DNA of 64,000 nucleotides from Flavobacterium sp. DG2-3 (GCF_030730925.1 NZ_JAVAMB010000002.1:62001-126000), one strand, 5' to 3'; shown: positions 50,817 through 59,347, counted from the stretch's first letter. Notes: a model not told the origin generated them from the letters alone. Numbers and translations are program-made.

Positions 50817-52439
50817 ATGAATTTATCGCAATGGCTCATTTTTATCTTGATTGTTCTTATTATCCATGGATTATCTACTTGGAAACTTTATACAAAAGTT
50901 GGAAGAAAACCGATAGAGTCATTTATACCGATTTATAATTTAGTTATAATGATGAAAATTATAAAACGTCCTCTTTGGTGGATGTTTTTACTTTTTATTC
51001 CAATAATAAATCTTTTAATGATTCCAGTAATTTGGATTGAATTCATTAGAAGCTTTGGAAAAAACTCTACAAAAGACACTTTATTGGTTTTGCTAACATT
51101 TGGTTTCTATATTGCATTTTTAAATTATGCTTCAAAAGACATATCTTATATTCAAGATAGAGATTTAAATCCAGAATCTAAAACGGAAGATACAATCGGA
51201 TCTCTTGTATTTGCTATAATTGTGGCTACATTGGTTCATACATATATTATTCAGCCGTTTACCATTCCATCTTCATCATTAGAAAAAACATTATATACGG
51301 GAGACTTTTTGTTTGTAAGCAAAATCAATTTTGGAGCAAGAACACCCATGACTTCAGTTGCTCTACCAATGGTTCATGATTCAATTCCTATTTTGGGAAC
51401 AAAATCTTATTTATTTAATGATGATTTTTCTAAAAAGGAAAGTTCGTTATTAAATAAGTTTCAATTACCTTATTTTAGATTTCCTGCAATAGAAGAAATC
51501 GAGCGTAATGAAATTGTAGTTTTTAATCAGCCTGCAGATACTTTGCGAAATATGGATGATTTTAATCCTGATAGAAACTATTATAAACCTATTGACAAGA
51601 AAACGAATTTAGTTAAACGATGCGTCGGAATTCCTGGCGATACTTTAGAAATTCGTGACGGAGATATTTATATTGATGGCAAATTATCAGTCTTGCCAAA
51701 AAGTGCAAAACCTCAATATAATTTTTTAATTGATACAAAAGGACAGGCGATAAGCCAAGATGAACTTGTGAATACGTATGGAGCCAGAGAAGGATTTAAA
51801 TATGGCAATGGCTATTTTGGACTAACCAATACGGGAGAATATTTCTTGACGCTAACAGATGATGAAGCTAAATTGATGGCTAGCAACCCAGTTGTAAAAA
51901 GCGTTAAAAAGCAATTGACGCCAAAAGGGCAAGATGGAAATGTTTTTCCTCACATTAAATCATTAGGTTGGAATATTGATAATTACGGTCCAATTTATAT
52001 TCCGAAGAAAGGAAAAACCGTAAAATTGAATATGGAAACACTTCCTCTTTACAAACGAATTATCGAAGAATACGAACACAATAGTTTAAAAATTCAAAAC
52101 AAACAGATTATAATAAACGGAAAACCAAGCGATACTTATATTTTTAAACAAGATTATTATTGGATGATGGGAGATAATCGCCAAAATTCTCTTGATGCAA
52201 GATTCTGGGGATTTGTTCCTTTTGATCACGTAATTGGAAAACCTGTATTTATCTGGTTTAGTTGGGAGAAAAATGCCTCTGGAATTGATAAAATAAGATG
52301 GAATCGTGTTTTTTCTTTAACAAATGTAAACAATGAACCTAAATCGTATTTAATTCATTTTTTAGTTGTAATAGGTCTTTTTACTTTAGCGAACAAATTT
52401 ATAAAGAATAGAAAAAAGAATAAAAACAAGAATATTTAA
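50817..52439 (+). CDS. lepB: Signal peptidase I, large form with N-terminal membrane domain
   Basis: 540 residues. Cleaves signal peptides at the outer face of the inner membrane. Residues 1-110 form a four-helix domain (DUF5684-like, KPIESFIPIYNLVIMMKIIK). Signal peptidase motifs follow: catalytic Ser154 in IPSSSLEKTLYTGDFLFVSK, catalytic Lys267 in LVKRCVGIPGDTLEIRDGD, and box E WMMGDNRQNSLDARFWGFVP. A large insertion of about 140 residues separates the last two, and the protein ends in a membrane helix and a Lys/Asn-rich tail. The usual M after the catalytic Ser is Leu. It may be a second LepB next to a lipoprotein gene; whether another exists is unknown. Confidence 0.87.
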   Translation: MNLSQWLIFILIVLIIHGLSTWKLYTKVGRKPIESFIPIYNLVIMMKIIKRPLWWMFLLFIPIINLLMIPVIWIEFIRSFGKNSTKDTLLVLLTFGFYIAFLNYASKDISYIQDRDLNPESKTEDTIGSLVFAIIVATLVHTYIIQPFTIPSSSLEKTLYTGDFLFVSKINFGARTPMTSVALPMVHDSIPILGTKSYLFNDDFSKKESSLLNKFQLPYFRFPAIEEIERNEIVVFNQPADTLRNMDDFNPDRNYYKPIDKKTNLVKRCVGIPGDTLEIRDGDIYIDGKLSVLPKSAKPQYNFLIDTKGQAISQDELVNTYGAREGFKYGNGYFGLTNTGEYFLTLTDDEAKLMASNPVVKSVKKQLTPKGQDGNVFPHIKSLGWNIDNYGPIYIPKKGKTVKLNMETLPLYKRIIEEYEHNSLKIQNKQIIINGKPSDTYIFKQDYYWMMGDNRQNSLDARFWGFVPFDHVIGKPVFIWFSWEKNASGIDKIRWNRVFSLTNVNNEPKSYLIHFLVVIGLFTLANKFIKNRKKNKNKNI

Positions 52440-52446
52440 AAAAAAT

Positions 52447-52977
52447 ATGGCGAAACATTTGAGAATTTTGATATTAATATTTTTAGCATTAACCTCGTGT
52501 AAACAAAAGGAAATTTCTTCTAACATTCCAAAAACTACTTCAAAGAGTGAAAATGATGTAAAAATCGTTGAAGAAAAATATATTCAAGATGACTCACTGG
52601 CAGCCAAATTCTTTTATGAATTAAATGAATTTAAAAAAGACTCTAGATTTATTATTCAAAAAGAACTAATTAAAAATAGGCATGTTGACAACGTAATAGA
52701 TACTGTAATAAATTTTGAATTCGATAAAATTAAGATTTCAAGCTATAAAACACAGACTGAAGAGTTTATTTTTGAAGCAAATATCAAAAATCCAGAATTT
52801 CAATTTTCGAAAAATATTAAAATCGGAATAAAAAAGAAAGACTTTGAAAACAGCCTAAATACTAAAATAAATTCTAATGTAATAAAGGTTGGTGATTTAG
52901 AACAGACATCTGTATTTGTATTTAATTTTAAAAAAGATATTCTAACAGAAATTGTTTATGAAGGGTATTTAGATTAA
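52447..52977 (+). CDS. Lipoprotein of unknown function
   Basis: 176 residues, lipobox LTSC in MAKHLRILILIFLALTSCKQ. The mature part is Lys/Asp/Asn-rich with helices and beta strands (FFYELNEFKKDSRFIIQKEL, TVINFEFDKIKISSYKTQTE). No family recognised. It starts 7 bases after the signal peptidase stop, so it is probably transcribed with it. Confidence 0.65.
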   Translation: MAKHLRILILIFLALTSCKQKEISSNIPKTTSKSENDVKIVEEKYIQDDSLAAKFFYELNEFKKDSRFIIQKELIKNRHVDNVIDTVINFEFDKIKISSYKTQTEEFIFEANIKNPEFQFSKNIKIGIKKKDFENSLNTKINSNVIKVGDLEQTSVFVFNFKKDILTEIVYEGYLD

Positions 52978-53038
52978 AAATTTTAAACTAATTAGAGACA
53001 TATAAGTTCTAAAGTTTTTTTGATCACTCATACAGGAA

Positions 53039-53692
53039 TTAAGAAGCTTCTTTTGTGATTATACTTCCACAGCTAATTTCTTTTCCATTAATTCTATAAA
53101 AAAGATTTTGTTCTTTTAAATAAAGTTCTGTTCGTAAGGTTCCTTTGGCTCCTTCAGCAGCGCATAACATTACAACATAAAAACCTGTTGATTGTTTAGG
53201 AGCTATGGTTCTTTTGAACGAAGATGGTTTACTGATATTAGTATCTAAGAAAGATTCTAAGTTTTCCAATCCATAATTAAACATAGGAATTTTATCGAGT
53301 GTCATTTCATCTGAAGGAATTACTATTTTAAAGTATTGACCAGGCAAAGAAGGTATTTCGTATGAGTTTACAGGAATGCTAATTTTCAACTCAAAAGCAT
53401 TATTTGTTTCATTTGTAATTCGGGTCCAAAATACTGCATAAATATATTTCTCGCCATTGGGAGTAGCATATTTCATACCGCCTCTAGGTAAACTGTTTTG
53501 TATGGTTATTTTTCCACCTTCAGAATTGGAATACTTATACTTTGTATAAACTGATAGCTCTTTATTTTTTAATGTTCTAGCAGCACCATTTGTTGTTTTT
53601 GGTATTGATTTATCACCTTCTTTACAAGAAAAAGTTATTATTGCGATCAAAAATGATATAATATTTCTGCTTAATTTTTTTGATAAGTTCAT
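53039..53692 (-). CDS. Lipoprotein of unknown function
   Basis: 217 residues. Signal with lipobox TFSC (FLIAIITFSCKEGDKS). The mature domain is beta-rich (SVYTKYKYSNSEGGKITIQN, YIYAVFWTRITNETNNAFEL, TGFYVVMLCAAEGAKGTLRT) with FYVVML and ELYLKEQNLFYRI near the end. No family recognised. The start lies 2 bases after the stop of a short secreted ORF, implying coupling. Confidence 0.65.
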   Translation of the reverse strand: MNLSKKLSRNIISFLIAIITFSCKEGDKSIPKTTNGAARTLKNKELSVYTKYKYSNSEGGKITIQNSLPRGGMKYATPNGEKYIYAVFWTRITNETNNAFELKISIPVNSYEIPSLPGQYFKIVIPSDEMTLDKIPMFNYGLENLESFLDTNISKPSSFKRTIAPKQSTGFYVVMLCAAEGAKGTLRTELYLKEQNLFYRINGKEISCGSIITKEAS

Positions 53693-53694
53693 TT

Positions 53695-53889
53695 CTAGCC
53701 TTTATAAGATTCATTATCTAAAAAAAGCAACATAGTTGATTTTCCCATTTTATCAAAAGCTGACCAGAAACTTTTTACGTCTGACGTTTCAAAAACGGCA
53801 TCTAAAGGATTTACCGAGAAATTATTTTGCCCGAAAGCAGAGTTTTGAAGATAAATTAAGGCAAAAAGAATAATATACTTTAGTTTCAT
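53695..53889 (-). pseudogene. Short secreted ORF, probably the remnant of a larger gene
   Basis: 64 residues. Good signal peptide (MKLKYIILFALIYLQNSAFG) then NPLDAVFETSDVKSFWSAFDKM, a sequence that resembles the opening of much longer flavobacterial secreted proteins. The frame stops abruptly (NESYKG-stop) two bases before the next gene's ATG. It is either a truncated gene whose remainder was deleted or a genuine short secreted peptide. Confidence 0.45.
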
Positions 53890-54037
53890 GTTTTTTGAGA
53901 TTATCGAACAAGGTTGGTAAATCTTAGTTAGATTAAATTCTTTATAAATATATTTTAAATATAATAAAAAGCTTTTAGCTTGTAAATCTATAGAAAAATC
54001 AATAAATTACAGTCAATAAAAAACTTAAAATATATAG

Positions 54038-54622
54038 ATGAAAGAGCAGAAAGATTGGTCAATAGATGAAATACAAAGAATATGGCAATTGGTTTCTAGA
54101 CTGCACAATAGTCAGAAATATGGAGGATCGAAAGATGGAGAACAAGTTGAATATATAAATCATATTGGAAGTGTTGTTTTTGAAATTTTTAAAGCAATTC
54201 AATTGACGCCATCTATAAATGCCGATTTAGCCATAAAATGTGCTATGCTGCATGATACCATTGAAGACACTGATATATCTTATGAAAAAATAAATGATCT
54301 TTTTGGAAATGAAGTGGCAGATGGAGTTTTAGCATTGAGTAAAAACAGCCAAATTGAAAGCTCATCTGAAAAAATGCTAGACAGCTTAAGAAGAATAAAA
54401 CAACAGCCAAAAGAAGTCTGGGCAGTTAAAATGGCCGATAGAATATGCAATCTCTACGAACCACCATTTTATTGGAATGATGAGAAAAAGCTAATATATA
54501 TTGAAGAAGCAGAAACGATTTACCGCGAATTAAAAGATGCAAATGAGTATTTAGCCAATCGGTTAAAGACTAAAATTAAAGAATATCATCGTTTTGTAGA
54601 ATCGCCTAAAATTGAATCATAG
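54038..54622 (+). CDS. Stand-alone HD phosphohydrolase, ppGpp hydrolase-like
   Basis: 194 residues. HD-domain residues are in the RelA/SpoT order: His42 (EYINHIGSV), His72-Asp73 and Glu76-Asp77 (MLHDTIEDTDISYEKINDLF), Asp134 (VKMADRICNL). There is no synthetase, TGS or ACT domain, so this is a small alarmone hydrolase (MESH1-like). A role in lowering (p)ppGpp is inferred; other nucleotides are possible. It ends in a hairpin at 54627-54654 that also overlaps the 3' end of the convergent endonuclease V-like gene. Confidence 0.8.
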   Translation: MKEQKDWSIDEIQRIWQLVSRLHNSQKYGGSKDGEQVEYINHIGSVVFEIFKAIQLTPSINADLAIKCAMLHDTIEDTDISYEKINDLFGNEVADGVLALSKNSQIESSSEKMLDSLRRIKQQPKEVWAVKMADRICNLYEPPFYWNDEKKLIYIEEAETIYRELKDANEYLANRLKTKIKEYHRFVESPKIES

Positions 54623-54626
54623 CAAT

Positions 54627-54654
54627 AAAACTCCTCTTCAAATTGAGGAGTTTT
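54627..54654. terminator. Shared terminator of two convergent genes
   Basis: Perfect 10-base arms AAAACTCCTC / GAGGAGTTTT, 8-base loop; overlaps the last codons of the endonuclease V-like gene. Confidence 0.75.
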
Positions 54655-55159
54655 GTTCTTCCTCCTTCGTCAATCTATCCAATTCTTTAAGCAAAGTCGG
54701 AAATCTAAATTCTCCCGCCATACTTTCTACTTTTTTATAAGCTTCATCCAGATCAATTCCGATAGAAGTGATGTACAGCGGTTTTTTGCTGTCTCCTCTA
54801 TAAAGTGCTTTTTTATTCTTTTCTATAGAAGCAAAATTCGTTTTGGCAACACCAATAATCGGTATTTTCTTGTTTAGCTTCTCGTATAGATAACCGCCTA
54901 AACCATATTTGTTTTCATCATCTAAATAAACAAATCCGTCAACTACGATAACTTCAATCGTCGAGAGATCAATTTGTTTTAATAAGCTTAAAATACAAGG
55001 CAATTCTCTTTTATAAAATTCACCGGGAATATATTCTTCTACATTGTCTATTGTTTCAGAATGAATTTTAAAGTTTTTGTCTTCATTCCACTCTGCAAAT
55101 TCAACACAGATTGTTTTTGCTTTTTGGTCGAAATAATAAGTGTCAAAAGCTAAGATCAT
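54638..55159 (-). CDS. Endonuclease V-like protein with altered motif
   Basis: 173 residues, shorter than E. coli Nfi (about 220). The family pattern YIPGEFYKRELPCIL and three acidic positions (Asp6 in LAFDTYY, Glu52 in KRELPC, Asp74 in VVDGFVY) are present, as is YITSIGIDLDEAYKKV. The usual HPRxxGLA element after the third Asp is replaced by DDENKYGLGGYL, so inosine or lesion recognition may differ. Cuts 3' to deaminated bases in DNA if active. Monocistronic, convergent with the HD gene. Confidence 0.7.
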   Translation of the reverse strand: MILAFDTYYFDQKAKTICVEFAEWNEDKNFKIHSETIDNVEEYIPGEFYKRELPCILSLLKQIDLSTIEVIVVDGFVYLDDENKYGLGGYLYEKLNKKIPIIGVAKTNFASIEKNKKALYRGDSKKPLYITSIGIDLDEAYKKVESMAGEFRFPTLLKELDRLTKEEEQNSSI

Positions 55160-55174
55160 GTTGGTATGGTATAT

Positions 55175-55747
55175 TTATTTGGGATTTACTTTCTGCAATT
55201 CGGCGTACATTTCATTTAAAAAGGACTGCTGCTTCATATCGTCTTTAAAATAACGCTGATTGTTGACGCTACAGTCTTCTATATCAGCAATATTCTGTTT
55301 ATTAAAAGACCAATCGTCAGTGTTTCTTATTGTAATTCCTAAATCATCATTACAGCTTTTCCAAAGTTCTGAGAATTTAGTTTTTTTATCGTCATTCAAT
55401 TTGCTAAAGTCAGCCGTAACGGTATATCCATGCATTTCTGAATTGAAAAATTTATCAATAGATTTCACAGGAATACCGCCCCAAATTAATTCTTTTCCGA
55501 CAGGAAATTCAATTGTTTTCAATTTTTCTTCGCTTAATTTATGTTCCATTTTTCCTTCATTAAAAAAGCTTTCTTCATAAACCAATTTTGTTCCTACTGG
55601 AACTTGAATTTTCTTTACCATTAAAGGTTCTGTGGTTATAAAAAAGGGATAATTTGGCGCAGAATTTCCACCGGTCGGATTCATGTTTCCGACGCAGCCT
55701 GTTAAGAGTATCGTAAGCAAAAAAGAAAAAGGCTTAAAAATTTTCAT
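55175..55747 (-). CDS. Lipoprotein of unknown function
   Basis: 190 residues with lipobox LTGC (MKIFKPFSFLLTILLTGCVG). The mature part is polar with beta strands (MVKKIQVPVGTKLVYEESFF, LKTIEFPVGKELIWGGIPVK) and ends in a helix (SFLNEMYAELQKVNPK). No family recognised. Single gene upstream of the endonuclease V-like gene with a 15-base gap, so co-transcription is possible. Confidence 0.65.
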   Translation of the reverse strand: MKIFKPFSFLLTILLTGCVGNMNPTGGNSAPNYPFFITTEPLMVKKIQVPVGTKLVYEESFFNEGKMEHKLSEEKLKTIEFPVGKELIWGGIPVKSIDKFFNSEMHGYTVTADFSKLNDDKKTKFSELWKSCNDDLGITIRNTDDWSFNKQNIADIEDCSVNNQRYFKDDMKQQSFLNEMYAELQKVNPK

Positions 55748-55939
55748 AGAGATCTATTTTTTCTTTCAATACAATATTGAAAGTCTAAATTTAGAAAAAC
55801 CTTACAAAGAATAACGCTTTCAGCGAAAATTAATTTAAAAACTTTTATACAAGAAAATAAATCAATAGCCTAAAGATTCTCTTGCCAACATTTAAGGAAT
55901 TTATTTAGTAACTTAGTTACAAATCAAAAAACTAAAATT

Positions 55940-56335
55940 ATGATCACTAAAATGATATGGGCCAATTTGGTTTCTAACGATATACAGAAAACAATTCAAT
56001 TTTATACCGCTCTAGGTTTTAAACAAAACGGAACCGAAACAAAAGAATTGGTAAGTTTTGTTTTTGGAGAAAATGATTTTGTAATTAATTTTTTTGCTCC
56101 AAAACGATTAGAAGATGCTGCAAAAGGAAAACTATCCAACACGGCTATCGATAACGAAATTGTATTTTCTCTGTCTGCCAGCAGTGTAGAAGAAGTAGAT
56201 CTTTGGTATGAAAAAATAAAAGAAATCAACGGAACGATTTACTCTGAACCAGAAAATTTTGAAGTGGGCTATACGTTTGGCTTTTCAGATCCAGACGGGC
56301 ATAAGTTTAATTTTTTGTATTGGCCAGGAATGTAG
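55940..56335 (+). CDS. VOC family (glyoxalase-like) protein
   Basis: 131 residues, two beta-alpha-beta-beta-beta modules typical of the glyoxalase/bleomycin-resistance superfamily (MIWANLVSNDIQKTIQFYTA, GFSDPDGHKFNFLYWPG). Metal ligands are not all certain. Substrate unknown; members include lyases and antibiotic-binding proteins. Stands alone, convergent with the next gene. Confidence 0.82.
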   Translation: MITKMIWANLVSNDIQKTIQFYTALGFKQNGTETKELVSFVFGENDFVINFFAPKRLEDAAKGKLSNTAIDNEIVFSLSASSVEEVDLWYEKIKEINGTIYSEPENFEVGYTFGFSDPDGHKFNFLYWPGM

Positions 56336-56346
56336 TTTTTAATCAA

Positions 56347-56934
56347 TTATTCGTCGTCTGAACCACAATATTCATTATAGAAAAAGACCATATCTTTAAT
56401 GTTTTTTTTGGTAAATTTCTTGTTGTTAATTCTTTCTATGACTTTTTTACAATCGCCAAAGTATTTTTTTGCTCTTATATTAAAACTAAACTCAATATCT
56501 GTAGCATATGGTTCACTTTTTCGTTTTACATATAATGCTTCTGTCGTAGCCCAAACAATATCTTCATCAGAAGGTAATTTTCCAATTGATATATTTGTAT
56601 CTCTGCCGCTATAATAAGCTTTTGCGTATCGATAAAGATTTACATTTCCTTCTTCAATAACTTGAAGTAACTTGGGTTTTGAATGTTCAAATTCAACATA
56701 CTCATACTTTTCAGAAAATCCATAGGCAGAAAAAACTAAACCTTTTGCAAAATCATAACTCCACTTATCTGCTTTATCTTCTTGTTTTACCTTAAAATAA
56801 ATGGCATTATTTTTAATTTCAGCAAAGCCCTCAATAGAACTGTTGTCGTTAAAAATTATCGATGCCTGTCTATAATCCTGACTAAATCCAAGATTAATAA
56901 AAAGTACAAATAAAAGTTGTAGAATTAATTTCAT
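56347..56934 (-). CDS. Exported protein of unknown function
   Basis: 195 residues. Signal peptide (MKLILQLLFVLFINLGFSQ), then a beta-rich domain that begins with the common flavobacterial pattern of a small beta-strand repeat (ASIIFNDNSSIEGFAEIKNN) and ends in a helix with two Cys (KKYFGDCKKVIERI, FFYNEYCGSDDE). No family recognised. The Crp operator palindrome at 56979 lies just upstream, between this gene and the divergent crp, and may affect it. Confidence 0.68.
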   Translation of the reverse strand: MKLILQLLFVLFINLGFSQDYRQASIIFNDNSSIEGFAEIKNNAIYFKVKQEDKADKWSYDFAKGLVFSAYGFSEKYEYVEFEHSKPKLLQVIEEGNVNLYRYAKAYYSGRDTNISIGKLPSDEDIVWATTEALYVKRKSEPYATDIEFSFNIRAKKYFGDCKKVIERINNKKFTKKNIKDMVFFYNEYCGSDDE

Positions 56935-56978
56935 TGTTTGTTTTTATATCCGCTAATATAAATATATCTATAGTATTT

Positions 56979-56994
56979 TTTGCCATATGGCAAA
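56979..56994. promoter_or_regulatory. Crp-family operator palindrome (upstream copy)
   Basis: TTTGCCATATGGCAAA, a perfect 16-bp palindrome, 34 bases before the Crp-family ATG. The identical 16 bases recur at 57606-57621 on the other side of the same gene. Confidence 0.65.
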
Positions 56995-57027
56995 TTCTCA
57001 ATAAAAACTTATGACTAACTTTCGTGC

Positions 57028-57597
57028 ATGAAAGAATTAGTAAATTACATATTACAGTTTGGCAATTTAAATCAACAGCAGATTGATTTGATTTTGACGA
57101 AAGCCAAAGAAAAAGAAATAAAAAAAGAAGACTATTTTTCTGAGGCCGGAAAAATAGCTGCTGAAGTTGGTTTTATCGTAGAAGGCATAATGCGTGTCTG
57201 TTATTACAACAACAAAGGCGAAGAAATTACAAAATACTTTATCGACGAAAATAATTTGGTTGTTGACTTAGAAAGTTTCGACAACAATATCTGCTCGTCT
57301 GCTTATGTGCAAGCCGTTACAGATTGCAAAGTTATCGTGTTTTCTAAATCCGATTGGCAAGAATTACTTAACACGATCGTAGGCTGGGACACAATTGTAC
57401 ATAAAATCACTTCAAAAGCGTTAATTCAGAAAGTGGCAAGAAGAAGTCCGCTGGTTTCAGAAGACGCCACAACACGTTATTTATCTTTTATGGAAATGTT
57501 TCCAAAAGTAATTAATCGAGTTCCGCTTTCGTATTTGGCTTCGTATTTGGGAATTACACAATCTTCTTTAAGCAGAATTAGAAAAAATATCCGCTAA
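57028..57597 (+). CDS. Crp/Fnr family transcriptional regulator
   Basis: 189 residues. Cyclic-nucleotide-binding-like beta barrel at about 10-115 (YFSEAGKIAAEVGFIVEGIM, NNKGEEITKYFIDENNLVVD) and a C-terminal winged HTH (RVPLSYLASYLGITQSSLSR). The residues that bind cAMP are not conserved, so the effector is unknown. Identical palindromes flank the gene, indicating autoregulation and control of the SDR gene that follows. Confidence 0.88.
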   Translation: MKELVNYILQFGNLNQQQIDLILTKAKEKEIKKEDYFSEAGKIAAEVGFIVEGIMRVCYYNNKGEEITKYFIDENNLVVDLESFDNNICSSAYVQAVTDCKVIVFSKSDWQELLNTIVGWDTIVHKITSKALIQKVARRSPLVSEDATTRYLSFMEMFPKVINRVPLSYLASYLGITQSSLSRIRKNIR

Positions 57598-57605
57598 AAT
57601 TACTT

Positions 57606-57621
57606 TTTGCCATATGGCAAA
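57606..57621. promoter_or_regulatory. Crp-family operator palindrome (downstream copy)
   Basis: Second perfect TTTGCCATATGGCAAA, 54 bases before the SDR gene start. Its placement in the upstream region of that gene fits direct regulation. Confidence 0.65.
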
Positions 57622-57675
57622 TGTTTTTGTTTTTTATCGACGGAAATTTGCTTCAGATAATTTAAAAAGATAAAA

Positions 57676-58413
57676 ATGAAAACAGTATTAATTACAGGCG
57701 CAAATAGAAGCATTGGTTTAGAAACGGCTAAACAGCTTTCAACAAAAGGATTGTTCGTTTATTTAGGAACTCGTGATCTTGCAAAAGGTGAGGAAGTTGT
57801 AAAAGAATTGAATGGAAATGGATTTCAAAACATTCAAGCCATTCAAATTGATGTTATCAATGCAGAAAGCGTTTTAGCAGCAAAAAATACAGTAGAAAAG
57901 GAGCAAGGCAAATTGGATATTCTGATTAATAATGCTGGAATTCTGGGAGATACTCCGCAAGATGCATCTACAACTTCGGTAGAAAGCATTCAAAAAGTTT
58001 TTGATACGAATTTCTTCGGAGTGATAAGCGTTACTCAGACTTTCATGGAATTATTGAAAAAATCAGATAGTCCGAGAATCAGCAATATTACTTCGGGATT
58101 GGGGTCACTGACTTTACACAGCGATCCAACTTGGAAATATTATGCCATAAAAGCGGTTTCGTATGTTTCTTCTAAAACGGCATTAAACGCGTTTACGGTG
58201 ACTTTAGCCCATGAACTGAAGGATCAAAACTTCAAAGTAAATTCAATAGATCCAGGTTATACAGCAACCGATTTTAATCATCACAGCGGACCGCAAAGTG
58301 TTGAGAAAGCTGCCAGTTTTATTATAAAACATACTTTGGTTGACGAAGATGGACCAACTGGAAAATTTTTCAGTCCAGATATTGAAGATGAAAGCGAAGA
58401 AAGTCCATGGTAA
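57676..58413 (+). CDS. Short-chain dehydrogenase/reductase
   Basis: 245 residues, classical SDR. NAD(P)-binding TGANRSIGLETAKQL, DILINNAGILGDT, catalytic Ser in NITSGLGSL, and SYVSSKTALNAF as the YxxxK pair. The end GPTGKFFSPDIEDESEESPW is typical of a flavobacterial SDR subgroup. Substrate unknown. Probably controlled by the Crp-family protein encoded 79 bases upstream, whose operator sits between them. Followed by a terminator. Confidence 0.9.
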   Translation: MKTVLITGANRSIGLETAKQLSTKGLFVYLGTRDLAKGEEVVKELNGNGFQNIQAIQIDVINAESVLAAKNTVEKEQGKLDILINNAGILGDTPQDASTTSVESIQKVFDTNFFGVISVTQTFMELLKKSDSPRISNITSGLGSLTLHSDPTWKYYAIKAVSYVSSKTALNAFTVTLAHELKDQNFKVNSIDPGYTATDFNHHSGPQSVEKAASFIIKHTLVDEDGPTGKFFSPDIEDESEESPW

Positions 58414-58420
58414 AAAGAAG

Positions 58421-58456
58421 AAAACCTTTCAAAGTCATTGATTTTGGAAGGTTTTT
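58421..58456 (+). terminator. Terminator after the SDR gene
   Basis: AAAACCTTTCAAA and TTTGGAAGGTTTT arms with one wobble pair, then T-rich. Confidence 0.7.
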
Positions 58457-58530
58457 ATCATTTTAATAACTATTGTTTTACTAGAAAAGTGGTAAATTTA
58501 GCCCGTTATTAATTTTTAAGAAGCAAAATA

Positions 58531-59295
58531 ATGTCCATTACAACCGAAGCAGAGTTAGCAGGAATGAAAAAAATAAGTGAAGCAGTCGCTTTTACTTTAA
58601 AAGAAATGAGAAAATTTTCCAAACCTGGAATGTCTACAAAAGAATTGGACGATTATGGCGGACAAATTTTGAATGATTTGGGAGCGAAATCTGCGCCATT
58701 TCTAACTTACGGATTTCCTGGTTGGACTTGCATTAGTGTTGATAATGAGTTTTGCCACGGAATTCCATCTGAGAAAAGAATCTTGAAGGAAGGCGATTTA
58801 ATTAATATTGATGTTTCTGCAGAGTTAGACGGATTTTGGTCAGATAATGGAGGATCTTTCGTAATTGGTTCTGATGTAAATGAACACCAAAAATTAGTTG
58901 AAGCTTCTAAAGATATTTTATATAAAGCAATTCACAGCATAAAAGGCGGAGTCCGTATTTCTGATATCGGATTTTTAATTGAAACTGAAGCAAAAAAACG
59001 CGGTTATAAAGTGATTAAGAATTTAACGGGACATGGAGTAGGGAGAAGTCTTCACGAAGCACCGCACGAAATTGCGAATTATAAAGATCGCTTTAACCAA
59101 ACGAGATTTAAGAAGAATTCTGTAGTGGCTATTGAAACTTTTATTTCTACAGCTTCAACTTTTGCCGAAACCTTAAAAGATGGGTGGACAATGGTTGGAA
59201 ACAAAGGCGGTTTTATGGCTCAGCACGAACATACCATCGTAGTTACAGAAGGAAAACCAATTATTTTGACCGAAATGAATGAAATTTGGAATTAA
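58531..59295 (+). CDS. map: Methionine aminopeptidase, type I
   Basis: 254 residues. Removes N-terminal Met from nascent proteins. Metal ligands: two Asp in NIDVSAELDGFWSDNGGSF, His in GHGVGRSLHEAPHEI, Glu in AIETFIS and Glu in EHTIVVTEGKP; also the substrate-facing CISVDNEFCHGIP. Type I (no insertion). It may be a second copy, since the housekeeping map is usually in the ribosomal protein cluster; that cannot be tested here. A terminator shared with the next gene lies at 59314. Confidence 0.88.
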   Translation: MSITTEAELAGMKKISEAVAFTLKEMRKFSKPGMSTKELDDYGGQILNDLGAKSAPFLTYGFPGWTCISVDNEFCHGIPSEKRILKEGDLINIDVSAELDGFWSDNGGSFVIGSDVNEHQKLVEASKDILYKAIHSIKGGVRISDIGFLIETEAKKRGYKVIKNLTGHGVGRSLHEAPHEIANYKDRFNQTRFKKNSVVAIETFISTASTFAETLKDGWTMVGNKGGFMAQHEHTIVVTEGKPIILTEMNEIWN

Positions 59296-59313
59296 AAAAA
59301 AACGTATAAAACC

Positions 59314-59342
59314 AAAACTCCATTAGAAATAATGGAGTTTTT
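59314..59342. terminator. Bidirectional terminator
   Basis: Perfect 12-base arms AAAACTCCATTA / TAATGGAGTTTT around GAAA, between convergent genes. Confidence 0.75.
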
Positions 59343-59347
59343 GATTT

